Assembly (NCBI GenBank): GCA_963805505.1
Contig: CAWDUP010000007.1
Span: forward strand, 62,001-126,000
DNA from: JANPBY01 sp963805505
GTDB taxonomy: Bacteria; Actinomycetota; Actinomycetes; DATJPE01
Reading direction: 5' to 3'
Length of the DNA stretch: 64,000 nucleotides
Within the stretch, counting starts at the first letter, position 1; the number at the start of each line of letters is the position of its first letter. The position numbers were made by a program, and so were the translations under genes. A model generated the notes under the pieces. It made no database searches and was not told the DNA's origin. It saw nothing but the letters and a program-made list of their open reading frames with translations. Shown piece by piece: positions 8,776 to 16,236 of this stretch.

Positions 8776-9190
8776 CTGCTGTCGATCTAGTCGGGTCGGG
8801 CGGGTCGACGGTCGTGCAGGCGGGCTGGGGGAGGCGATCGACCGACAAGCCCTCGAGGCCTATCGACAACGCCTCATCGACCTCGAGGCGGAGACGGCCG
8901 AGGCGGAGGAATGGGCAGATCAGGGTCGGCTGGAGCGGCTGCACCAGGAACGGGCCGCGCTGCTTGCTGAGCTGTCTCGGGCGACCGGGCTCGGTGGCCG
9001 GGTGCGGACGATGGGTTCAAGCCAGGAGCGAGCCCGCATCGCCGTACGGAAGGCGATCACCGTGGCGATCGAGCGGATCGCCACGGTGGACGAGCCGCTG
9101 GCCAGGCACCTGAGTTTGAGGGTCCAGACCGGGTCCGAATGCAGATATGAGCCAGACGAGGGATCACCCCTTGAGTGGGTCCTCGTCTGA
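8733..9190 (+). pseudogene. C-terminal remnant of a large ATPase/cyclase-type regulator
   Basis: Beginning in one frame (PHLHQLVRSPGRPIAAVDLV) and continuing in another from about 8820 (EAIDRQALEAYRQRLIDLEA, then SSQERARIAVRKAITVAI and a final HLSLRVQTGSECRYEPD), this stretch resembles the conserved tail of large actinobacterial ATPase/TPR regulators. The switch of frame occurs near a run of five G (about 8820-8830), so the fragment also carries a frameshift. There is no start, P-loop or promoter of its own. The stop is at 9190. It is the other side of the cupin breakpoint and is probably not expressed as a working protein. Confidence 0.6.
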
Positions 9191-9196
9191 TCCGGG

Positions 9197-9433
9197 TCAC
9201 CCGATGACGGTCAGCCGTTGCCGACGGAGCGACAGTACGAGGGCGATGATCCAACCGACGATCGTCCAGCCCAGCAGCAGGTTGAGCCAGAAGACGCCCC
9301 AGTGCCGCACATCGCGTACGGCCGCAATCGCCCACGGGAGCATGTAGCCGGCCGTGAGGATCGCGACGATGACCGAGATGACCTTGGTGAGCGTCCAGGA
9401 ACGATCGGCAGGCTGGACGATGGGCGGGCTCAT
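9197..9433 (-). CDS. Small membrane protein of the superinfection-immunity family
   Basis: 78 residues with two hydrophobic segments (VISVIVAILTAGYMLPWAIA and a second containing GWTIVGWIIALVL). The LPWAIA...NLLLGWT.GW pattern is that of the Imm-superinfect membrane family, first named from phage T4 superinfection exclusion. Most bacterial members have no demonstrated role, so an anti-phage function is only a possibility. No Shine-Dalgarno sequence is seen; a TAGCCT box lies 6 nt before ATG 9433, suggesting a leaderless message. Confidence 0.8.
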   Translation of the reverse strand: MSPPIVQPADRSWTLTKVISVIVAILTAGYMLPWAIAAVRDVRHWGVFWLNLLLGWTIVGWIIALVLSLRRQRLTVIG

Positions 9434-9439
9434 GGCTCA

Positions 9440-9445
9440 AGGCTA
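9440..9445 (-). promoter_or_regulatory. Leaderless -10 box (TAGCCT) for the superinfection-immunity-like gene
   Basis: TAGCCT on the minus strand lies 6 nt before ATG 9433 and fits TANNNT. No convincing -35 was seen at 17-18 bp. Confidence 0.5.
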
Positions 9446-9566
9446 GCGTTGCGAGTCAGCCGTCGACTCGCCGAAGCTGCATCGTGCGCGGAGGTCGGGC
9501 GGGACACCATTCAACCTCTGGGCCACACTGAGGTGAGCAGACAGCCATCCGCCGAGAGGAATCCCC

Positions 9567-9812
9567 GTGGACGACCAGCAGATCCTCAAGCAGATAAGCA
9601 CCATGATCGCCAGCGAGAAGTCCCTGCGCGAGCGGCTTGCGAAGGGTGAGATCAGCGAGGCTCAAGAGCACGCGGAGCTGACCCGGATCGAGGAATCCCT
9701 TGACCAGGCCTGGGATCTGCTGCGTCAGCGACGCGCACTTCGAGAGTTCGGAGATGACCCCGACGCGGCCGGTGTACGCCCGGCCAATGTGGTTGAGGGC
9801 TACCTCGAGTAG
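9567..9812 (+). CDS. DUF2630 family protein
   Basis: An 81-residue, highly charged, probably all-helical soluble protein matching the DUF2630 pattern (MDDQQILKQI, RIEESLDQAWDLLRQRRA, VRPANVVEGYL). The family is widespread in actinobacteria and has no assigned function. The start at 9567 (GTG, read as Met) is preceded by GAGAGGAATCCCC. It stands alone between a divergent membrane-protein gene and the sirtuin gene. Confidence 0.85.
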   Translation: MDDQQILKQISTMIASEKSLRERLAKGEISEAQEHAELTRIEESLDQAWDLLRQRRALREFGDDPDAAGVRPANVVEGYLE

Positions 9813-9885
9813 CTCCAGCCAGAGGGTCGGCCGGGCCGCGGACTTGAGCCGACGCGGGGGCGCTGCTGCCAGGCATGATGGTGTG

Positions 9886-10797
9886 GTGCTCCAGGACTAC
9901 GCAGACGTCGACGCTGCGGGACAACCTGCGGGGTTGCTTCGGCTGGTCGATTTGATCGCCGGGGGCGGGGTCGTGGTCCTGAGCGGGGCTGGTTTGTCGA
10001 CCGAGTCGGGGATCCCCGACTACCGCGGGCCGTCGGGTGCCGCGCTTCGACGGCATGCGCCGATGACCTACCAGGCATTCGTCGGTGATCCCGTGGCGCG
10101 GCGGCGGTATTGGGCGCGCAGTCACCTGGGCTGGGGGACGATCGCTGCCGCCGTCCCGAATGCTGGGCATCGGGCGGTGGCCGATCTCGAGGCCGCTGGG
10201 CTGGTCGTCGGCACGATCACCCAAAACGTCGACGGCCTGCACAGCGCCGCTGGCTCGCGCGACGTGCTGGACCTGCACGGGCGCCTGGACCGCGTCCGCT
10301 GCCTGGCGTGCGATGCCCGCTCGTCGCGCGGGGAGCTCGTCGAACGACTCACGGAGGCCAACCCGGCCTGGCACGCGACCATCGGCGCGGTGAACCCGGA
10401 CGGGGACGTCGAGGTGGCAGTCGAACAGCTCGACACCTTCGTGGTCGTCGATTGCCTGCGATGCGGGGGCGTACTCAAGCCCGACGTCGTCTACTTCGGC
10501 GAGAACGTGCCCGCGGGGCGGGTCGCTCGTGCGCACGAGCTGGTCGCCGATGCTTCACTCCTGCTCGTGCTCGGCTCTTCCTTGACGGTGTTCTCCGGCC
10601 GACGTTTCGTCGGCAAGGCCGTGGCGAACCAGACCCCGGTAGCCATCGTGAACGACGGCCCGACGCGTGGCGATGCCCTTGCTGCCCTGAAGCTCGACGC
10701 CCCGCTGGGCATCACGCTCAGCGAGGTCGTACGCCTCCTTGCGTCCGAGCCAGGGTGCGCAATAGCGCTCACTTCGTCGGACGCATCGTCGCCCTGA
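9886..10797 (+). CDS. Sir2-family NAD-dependent protein deacylase
   Basis: 303 residues. The NAD site GAGLSTESGIPDYRG, the TQNVDGLH motif, the catalytic His in DLHGR and a Cys4 zinc module (VRCLACD and VDCLRCGG) are all present, so the enzyme should remove acyl groups from protein lysines using NAD. The length and GAGLSTESGIPDYR form resemble the longer bacterial class II sirtuins. GTG 9886 is chosen because CATGAT lies 6 nt before it; GTG 9883 is the alternative. The last codons lie inside a palindromic repeat (10739-10785), so the tail CAIALTSSDASSP is probably repeat-derived rather than sirtuin sequence. Confidence 0.9.
   Translation: MLQDYADVDAAGQPAGLLRLVDLIAGGGVVVLSGAGLSTESGIPDYRGPSGAALRRHAPMTYQAFVGDPVARRRYWARSHLGWGTIAAAVPNAGHRAVADLEAAGLVVGTITQNVDGLHSAAGSRDVLDLHGRLDRVRCLACDARSSRGELVERLTEANPAWHATIGAVNPDGDVEVAVEQLDTFVVVDCLRCGGVLKPDVVYFGENVPAGRVARAHELVADASLLLVLGSSLTVFSGRRFVGKAVANQTPVAIVNDGPTRGDALAALKLDAPLGITLSEVVRLLASEPGCAIALTSSDASSP
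10739..10785 (+). repeat. Palindromic repeat, copy 1 (overlaps sirtuin 3' end)
   Basis: A 47-bp element with 9-bp arms (TGCGTCCGA and TCGGACGCA) and an inner weaker stem around GTGCGC AATA GCGCTCAC. It matches copy 2 at 11401-11447 with two mismatches and lies in the same orientation. It encodes the last residues of the sirtuin and sits before the convergent secreted-protein gene, where it could act as a terminator hairpin. Confidence 0.85.
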
Positions 10798-10830
10798 GTC
10801 GCCGACTGGTCCCCCTTGATGCTCTTGCTG

Positions 10831-11295
10831 TTACTTCTTGTGCGGGCCGATCCAGATCGACGCACCGGCACCGGCCTCGACGTCACCGTCTTCGGGTGGC
10901 GGCAGGTAGGCATGCAGCGAGATGTTCACAGTGCCCCGGCCGACCCGGAACTTGCCCGTCGAGGGCGACACCTTGAGCGCGATCCGCTCCCAGGTTCCAT
11001 TGCACGAAGCGACGAATGGCGGCGCGACAGCAGAGGCGGTTCCCTGCGCCTGCGGCTGGGTGACGTCGACGTACAGCTCGAACGCCTGGACGCCTGGCGA
11101 GCACCGGATCCGCACGGCCACGGGCACCTTGCCGTTGCTGGTCAACCGGATCGGCTGAGTGCCGAGCTTTACCTCAGCCGTAGGGGTCGCTGACGAGGCG
11201 GCCTGTGGAATTGCTGCGGTGGCCATCCCGGCCGTGGATATGACCGCACCGACCGCCAGAGCGGTGGCGACGGCAGCTGCAGATGTACGACGCAT
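10831..11295 (-). CDS. Small secreted protein of unknown function
   Basis: 154 residues with a clear signal peptide (AAAVATALAVGAVISTAG, likely cleavage after ATA at about residue 28). The mature part is beta-rich with two Cys (IRCSPG, ASCNG) that could form a disulphide. I do not recognise the family. The start at 11295 is preceded by GAGGGGACC. The gene is flanked on both sides by copies of the same palindromic repeat, so it may have travelled as a cassette, or both sides may simply carry terminators. Confidence 0.75.
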   Translation of the reverse strand: MRRTSAAAVATALAVGAVISTAGMATAAIPQAASSATPTAEVKLGTQPIRLTSNGKVPVAVRIRCSPGVQAFELYVDVTQPQAQGTASAVAPPFVASCNGTWERIALKVSPSTGKFRVGRGTVNISLHAYLPPPEDGDVEAGAGASIWIGPHKK

Positions 11296-11397
11296 GGCTG
11301 GTCCCCTCCATGTGCGCGCCGCAGGGTGGACCCACCCAGCGCGTCGGCGTCATGGTAGCTCGCAGCGCGCTTTGCCGGCGGTCAACGGGAAATCCCG

Positions 11398-11451
11398 ACC
11401 TTGCGTCCGAGTCAGCGTGCGCAATAGCGCTCACTTCGTCGGACGCAAGGT
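11398..11451 (+). repeat. Palindromic repeat, copy 2 (between katG and secreted-protein gene)
   Basis: Perfect 13-bp arms (ACCTTGCGTCCGA, 11398-11410; TCGGACGCAAGGT, 11439-11451) enclose a 28-nt loop with an inner partial stem. The 11401-11447 core matches copy 1 with two mismatches. It lies 12 bp after the katG stop codon, a fitting place for a terminator. Confidence 0.85.
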
Positions 11452-11463
11452 GGGCGGCGCCGA

Positions 11464-13680
11464 TCAGTGCAGGTCGAAGCGGTCGAGCTCCATGACCTTG
11501 TGCCAAGCAGCGACGAAGTCGCGCACGAACTTCTCCTTGGCGTCGTCGCTGGCGTAGACCTCAGCCACCGCGCGAAGGACGGAGTTGGAGCCGAAGACCA
11601 GATCGACCCGGCTGGCCGTCCACTTCGATTGACCGGACGCGCGATCACGTCCTTCGAAGGTGTCCTCCGCCTCGCCCGTGGCCTGCCACTGCGTGCCCAT
11701 GTCGAGCAGGTTCACGAAGAAGTCGTTGGACAACGCGTCGCTTCTCGAGGTGAGCACGCCCAAGGTGGATCCACCGTGGTTTGCCCCAAGGACGCGAAGG
11801 CCTCCGACGAGCGCGGTCATCTCGGGAGCCGACAGGGTCAGCAGTCGGGCCTTGTCGACAAGCATGAACTCCGCAGCCCTGTCGTGCCCCTTGCCGAGGT
11901 AGTTGCGGAACCCGTCGGCGGTCGGCTCGAGTACGGCGAATGCGTCGACGTCGGTCTGCTCCTGCGAAGCGTCGGTGCGACCCGGCGTGAACGGCACCTC
12001 GATGGTGACGCCGGCGTTGCTCGCTGCCCGCTCGACGGCGGCACAGCCGCCCAGGACGATCAGGTCGGCCAACGAGACCTGCTTGCCCCCCGTGTGCGCC
12101 GCGTTGAACTCGTTCTTGATGCGGTCGAGGACGCCGAGCACGGTGGCGAGCTCGGCCGGGCTGTTGACGTCCCAACCGTTCTGCGGAGCGAGCCGCAGGC
12201 GTGCACCGTTGGCGCCGCCCCGCTTGTCGGTGCCACGGAACGTCGATGCGGACGCCCAGGCCGTGGACACCAGCTGGGCGATGGACAGACCGGAGCCGAG
12301 AATGGTGGCCTTGAGCGAGCCGATGTCCTCTGAACCGATCAGCTCGTGGCTGACTGCGGGGACGGGGTCCTGCCAGACCAGCTCCTCGGAGGGCACCTCA
12401 GGGCCGAGGTAGCGGGTGATCGGACCCATGTCGCGGTGCGTGAGCTTGAACCACGCGCGAGCAAAGGCGTCCGCGAATTGCTCGGGGTGCTCCAGGAAGC
12501 GCTTCGAGATCGGCCCGTAGATGGGGTCCATGCGCAAAGACAGGTCAGTGGTGAGCATGACCGGCGGATGGGTTTTCGTCGGGTCGTGCGCATCGGCGAC
12601 CGTGGTGGCAGCTGCCGGGTCGGTGGGGATCCACTGGTAAGCGCCGGCCGGACTCTTGACCAGCTCCCACTCGTAGGCGAACAGCGTCTCGAAGAAGCTG
12701 TTGTCCCACGCCGTGGGCGTTGGTGTCCAGGTGCCCTCGAGCCCACTGGTGATCGTCGAGTCGGCGTTGCCGGAGCCAAAGCTGTTCTTCCAGCCGAGTC
12801 CCTGCTCGTCCAGTCCGGCCGCCTCAGGCTCGCGACCGACGTACTTGTTGGGGTCGGCCGCACCGTGGGTCTTGCCAAATGTGTGGCCACCGGCGATCAG
12901 GGCGACCGTCTCCTCATCGTTCATGGCCATCCGGGCGAAGGTCTCTCGGATGTCCACCGCCGCGGCCAGCGGGTCCGGAGTGCCGTTCGGGCCTTCCGGG
13001 TTCACATAGATCAGGCCCATCTGTACGGCGCCGAGCGGGTTCTGGAGCTCACGCTCACCGGTGTAGCGCGCGTCGCCGAGCCACTCCGCCTCGGTGCCCC
13101 AGTTGACGTCCTCGGGCTCCCAGACGTCGTGGCGACCGCCGCCGAAGCCGAAGGTCTCGAAGCCCATCGACTCCAGGGCGCAGTTGCCGGCCAGCACGAG
13201 CAGGTCGGCCCATGAGATCGACCTGCCGTACTTCTGCTTCACCGGCCACAGGAGCCGTCGGGCCTTGTCGAGGCTGGCGTTGTCGGGCCAGCTGTTCAGT
13301 GGGGCGAACCGCTGCTGGCCGCCACCCGCGCCGCCTCGCCCGTCACTGATGCGGTAGGTGCCTGCGCTGTGCCAGGCCATCCGGATGAACAGCGGCCCGT
13401 AGTGGCCGTAGTCGGCGGGCCACCAGTCCTGCGAGTCGGTCATCAGCTCGACGAGGTCGCGCTTCACAGCCGCGAGGTCGAGCTGCTCGAAAGCCTTGGC
13501 GTAGTCGAAGTCCTGGCCCATCGGGTCACCGGCCGGCGGGTTGGTGTGCAGGACGCTGACGTCGAGCTGGTCTGGCCACCAGTCCCGGTTGGAGGTCCCT
13601 CCGGCGGAGCGGACAACGGGGCACGCGGCCGCGTCATCGGGGTTCATGTCGCCTACGACTGCATCGTGACTGTCAGACAC
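11464..13680 (-). CDS. katG: Catalase-peroxidase KatG
   Basis: 738 residues, normal for KatG. It carries the duplicated haem-peroxidase fold with the distal-side motif RMAWHSAGTYR (Arg, Trp, His), the proximal His in GGHTFGKTH, and the conserved Tyr region GLIYVNPEGP that supplies the Met-Tyr-Trp cross-link needed for catalase activity. It degrades hydrogen peroxide and organic peroxides in the cytoplasm. The GTG start at 13680 follows GAAGGAAT. It is 52 bp downstream of furA on the same strand, the classic actinobacterial arrangement in which FurA represses the operon and oxidation relieves it. Confidence 0.98.
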   Translation of the reverse strand: MSDSHDAVVGDMNPDDAAACPVVRSAGGTSNRDWWPDQLDVSVLHTNPPAGDPMGQDFDYAKAFEQLDLAAVKRDLVELMTDSQDWWPADYGHYGPLFIRMAWHSAGTYRISDGRGGAGGGQQRFAPLNSWPDNASLDKARRLLWPVKQKYGRSISWADLLVLAGNCALESMGFETFGFGGGRHDVWEPEDVNWGTEAEWLGDARYTGERELQNPLGAVQMGLIYVNPEGPNGTPDPLAAAVDIRETFARMAMNDEETVALIAGGHTFGKTHGAADPNKYVGREPEAAGLDEQGLGWKNSFGSGNADSTITSGLEGTWTPTPTAWDNSFFETLFAYEWELVKSPAGAYQWIPTDPAAATTVADAHDPTKTHPPVMLTTDLSLRMDPIYGPISKRFLEHPEQFADAFARAWFKLTHRDMGPITRYLGPEVPSEELVWQDPVPAVSHELIGSEDIGSLKATILGSGLSIAQLVSTAWASASTFRGTDKRGGANGARLRLAPQNGWDVNSPAELATVLGVLDRIKNEFNAAHTGGKQVSLADLIVLGGCAAVERAASNAGVTIEVPFTPGRTDASQEQTDVDAFAVLEPTADGFRNYLGKGHDRAAEFMLVDKARLLTLSAPEMTALVGGLRVLGANHGGSTLGVLTSRSDALSNDFFVNLLDMGTQWQATGEAEDTFEGRDRASGQSKWTASRVDLVFGSNSVLRAVAEVYASDDAKEKFVRDFVAAWHKVMELDRFDLH

Positions 13681-13732
13681 TGGATTCCTTCGGGGTTGGG
13701 AGCGGCGGGGGAGTAGGTGGGGACTTGGGGAG

Positions 13733-14158
13733 TCAGGGGACAGCTGCCGAGGAGCAGGAAGGGCACAGGCCCCAGTAGGTCACCTCGGCCTCGTCGATGA
13801 CGAAGCCTTGGGGGTCGGACGCGGTGAGGCACGGCGTGTCTCCGACGGCGCAGTCGACGTCGGAGATGGTTCCGCAGGACCGGCAGGCGACATGGTGGTG
13901 GTTGTCACCGACCCGGGACTCGTAGCGCGCGACCGAGCCGGCTGGCTCGATCCGGCGGACGAGTCCGGCCTTGGTCAACGCGCCGAGCACGTCATAGACC
14001 GCCTGCTTGGACACGTCGCCAAAGGTCTCGTGCACGGCCTGAGTGATCGACTCGGTGTCGGCGTGGGGATGTTCTTGCACGGCGGTGAGCACGGCGATCC
14101 GGGGACGGGTCACGCGCAGGGCCGCCGCACGCAGCAGGTCCTCGGCCGGGGCGTCCAT
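13733..14158 (-). CDS. furA: FurA-type Fur-family peroxide-sensing repressor
   Basis: 141 residues: an N-terminal winged helix (residues 1-80, with KQAVYDVLGALTKAGLVRRI) and a C-terminal metal-binding domain with HHHVACRSCGTI and a second Cys pair LCPSCS that fit structural zinc. Position and motifs match FurA, the repressor of katG. The promoter closely resembles that described for mycobacterial furA: -35 TTGACT, 17 bp, CAGGGT, then 6 nt to ATG, which predicts a leaderless transcript. Confidence 0.95.
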   Translation of the reverse strand: MDAPAEDLLRAAALRVTRPRIAVLTAVQEHPHADTESITQAVHETFGDVSKQAVYDVLGALTKAGLVRRIEPAGSVARYESRVGDNHHHVACRSCGTISDVDCAVGDTPCLTASDPQGFVIDEAEVTYWGLCPSCSSAAVP

Positions 14159-14164
14159 AGCCCT

Positions 14165-14193
14165 ACCCTGGCTTGTTGTCTGGAGTGAGTCAA
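14165..14193 (-). promoter_or_regulatory. furA-katG promoter and probable FurA box
   Basis: On the minus strand, TTGACT (14188-14193), a 17-bp spacer and CAGGGT (14165-14170) end 6 nt before the furA ATG. The sequence CTTGACTCACTCCAG resembles the mycobacterial furA operator as I recall it, so autorepression by FurA is likely. Confidence 0.75.
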
Positions 14194-14233
14194 GAAAAGT
14201 TGATCAATTGCGCGGCCGGGCGCCTGGTACGGG

Positions 14234-15340
14234 TTAGCCCGTGAGCTGCTCGCGGTGCTCGGTGACGGCCTTCAGGACGTCCGGCAAGATCTCGACGCCG
14301 AATCCTGGCCCGGTGGGGACCTCGATGGTGCCGTCCTCGAGGACGAACGGTTCGGTGATGTCTTGTTCGTAGAACCGGTCGGAGGCCGACACGTCGCCGG
14401 GCAGGACGAAGCCAGGCATCGCGGCCAGCGCGAGGTTGGCGGCGCGGCCCAAGCCGGTCTCGAGCATGCCGCCGCACCAGACCGGTACCCCGTGCGCACG
14501 GCACACGTCGTGCACGCGTCGCGCCTCGAGATAGCCGCCGACGCGCCCCGGCTTGATGTTGACGATGGAGCAGGCGCCGAGCGAGATCGCGTCGGCTGCC
14601 GCCTTGGCGCTGACGATCGACTCGTCGAGGCAGATCGGGGTGCGAACCCGCTTGGCCAGCTCCGCGTGCTCGCACAGGTCGTCCTCCGCGAGCGGCTGCT
14701 CGATCAGCAGCAGCCCGAACGGATCCAGCCGGGCGAGCTGCGCGGTGTCGGCCAAGGTGTACGCGGCATTTGCGTCAACCTGCAGCAGCAGCTCGTCGCC
14801 GAACTGTTCGCGCACGGCGCGCACCGGTTCGACGTCCCAACCAGGCTGGATCTTCAGCTTGATCCGGGCGTAGCCCTGCTGCACGTAGTCGTCCACCACG
14901 GCAACGAGCGTGGGGAGGTCTGGCTGGATGCCGACGGACACGCCGGGTGCGACGCGGGGCCGTACGGCTCCGAGGAAGTCCCCCAAGGAGGTCTGCGCCG
15001 CGCGGAGCTCGGCATCCAGCACAGCCATCTCCAGCGCTGCCTTGGCCATCCGATGGCCCTTGATGGGCTCCAGCACCCAACCGACGCGGGCGGCCGTCAG
15101 CTTCTCGGCCTTGAACAGTTCGGGGATCAGGTAGTCGCGCATGACGAGGGCCACCGCCGCGTTGAACTCCGAGGAGTACAACGGCTCCGAACCCGCGACG
15201 CACTCGCCCCAGCCCACCCCGACGTCGGTGTTGACCTGAACGAGGATGGCTTCGCGGTCGTACTGGGTGCTGAACGAGGTCTGGAACGGCGAGCGCAGCG
15301 GAAGCCGGATGTGGTGGAGTTCAACGGACTCGAGCTTCAC
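14234..15340 (-). CDS. N-succinylamino acid racemase / o-succinylbenzoate synthase-like enolase-superfamily enzyme
   Basis: 368 residues. The catalytic KxK is in RIKLKIQPGWD, metal ligands are in LLQVDANAAY, LLLIEQPL and PICLDESI, and the second base Lys is in VNIKPGRVGG. The sequence closely resembles the Amycolatopsis-type enzyme, which both racemises N-succinylamino acids and makes o-succinylbenzoate. No other menaquinone gene is nearby. The upstream partners (GNAT, M20 deacylase) make racemase the better reading. GTG 15340 follows GAGGAGAG, and its first bases overlap the GNAT stop codon (GTGA), so translation is coupled. Confidence 0.9.
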   Translation of the reverse strand: MKLESVELHHIRLPLRSPFQTSFSTQYDREAILVQVNTDVGVGWGECVAGSEPLYSSEFNAAVALVMRDYLIPELFKAEKLTAARVGWVLEPIKGHRMAKAALEMAVLDAELRAAQTSLGDFLGAVRPRVAPGVSVGIQPDLPTLVAVVDDYVQQGYARIKLKIQPGWDVEPVRAVREQFGDELLLQVDANAAYTLADTAQLARLDPFGLLLIEQPLAEDDLCEHAELAKRVRTPICLDESIVSAKAAADAISLGACSIVNIKPGRVGGYLEARRVHDVCRAHGVPVWCGGMLETGLGRAANLALAAMPGFVLPGDVSASDRFYEQDITEPFVLEDGTIEVPTGPGFGVEILPDVLKAVTEHREQLTG

Positions 15341-16236
15341 TGGGGCTGCCTCTCCTCGTGCCGAGAAAGTACGTAGTAACCGTCGGAGCAGAACTCGGTG
15401 ACCGCCCAACCGTCGTTCATCAGACCTCCGAGGATGTCACGCACGGCCATCCGCCAGCGTTGCCCGAGCGCCGGGTCGCTGCGGCGGACGGCCTCGATGT
15501 CTCTGGGGACTCCCACCAGCACGGTCTCCGATCTGGTGCCTGCGTGATTCCCGACGGTCCCGTCCGAGTCCGCATCGAGGGCGACGGTGGCGCCTTCGGC
15601 TATCAGTGCGCTGCTAGCGCGGGCCTCGACCTGCTCGGTGCAGGCCCGGCGCACCCGCTCGGCGGTCAGCCACCACGTGACCTTCAGCCGATCTGTCGCG
15701 TCGCCGGTGTTGATCGCGTCGGTCATCGGCCCGTAGAAGTCGACCAGATAGTCCTTCGGTACGGCCCCGAGCCGCACCACGTTGAAGAACGCATTCCGGC
15801 GCACCAACGGGTCGAACGTCCAGCCGACGGAATGGAAGCCGCGCTCGAGCGCCCAAGCTCGCTGGTCGAGCTTGAGGGCGCGCCCGACGTGTCGACCCGC
15901 CCAGTCGGGAACCACGCCAGCGATGTGGGAGTGCAGCTCCAGGGGCGGGTCGACGCTGAGGAAGCCCAGACATGCGCCGATGGGGCGCTCACCCGCCCAC
16001 GCGATGCCGCAGTAGTTGCCGGCATGGGTGAGCGCTCGGAGGAATTCCGCGGGGACGGTGGTCTGACCCGGCGGGGGCCGCCAGACCTCGTCCACGATCC
16101 GACCGAAGATCGCCAGCCGGTCCATGTCCCGGACGTGCTCGAGCCGTACTCCTGCCTCGTTAGCAGCCTGCTGCGCGGCGTGTTGCGCCTCGGCGACCAC
16201 CCGCGGATCCGCCGCTGCCGGCTGGGGGTGGGTCAT
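15337..16236 (-). CDS. GNAT-family acyltransferase, probable D-amino acid N-succinyltransferase
   Basis: 299 residues. The central part has an acetyltransferase-like core (GNYCGIAWAGERPIGACLGF, SHIAGVVPDWAGRHVGRALK), where the last stretch would bind the CoA pyrophosphate. In the pathway known from Geobacillus-type clusters, the GNAT partner succinylates D-amino acids with succinyl-CoA before racemisation. That role is inferred from gene order. The ATG at 16236 overlaps the M20 stop as ATGA, and the 3' end overlaps the racemase start by 4 bp. The ORF is open further upstream, but that part is a shadow of the M20 gene. Confidence 0.82.
   Translation of the reverse strand: MTHPQPAAADPRVVAEAQHAAQQAANEAGVRLEHVRDMDRLAIFGRIVDEVWRPPPGQTTVPAEFLRALTHAGNYCGIAWAGERPIGACLGFLSVDPPLELHSHIAGVVPDWAGRHVGRALKLDQRAWALERGFHSVGWTFDPLVRRNAFFNVVRLGAVPKDYLVDFYGPMTDAINTGDATDRLKVTWWLTAERVRRACTEQVEARASSALIAEGATVALDADSDGTVGNHAGTRSETVLVGVPRDIEAVRRSDPALGQRWRMAVRDILGGLMNDGWAVTEFCSDGYYVLSRHEERQPQ

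Noticed and set aside
9197..9433. The superinfection-immunity-like protein as an anti-phage defence system
   Set aside because: The family name comes from one phage protein; most bacterial members are uncharacterised and no defence genes are nearby.
14255..15376. 373-codon plus-strand frame opposite the racemase
   Set aside because: It is an antisense shadow without a start signal; the racemase has a full set of catalytic residues.
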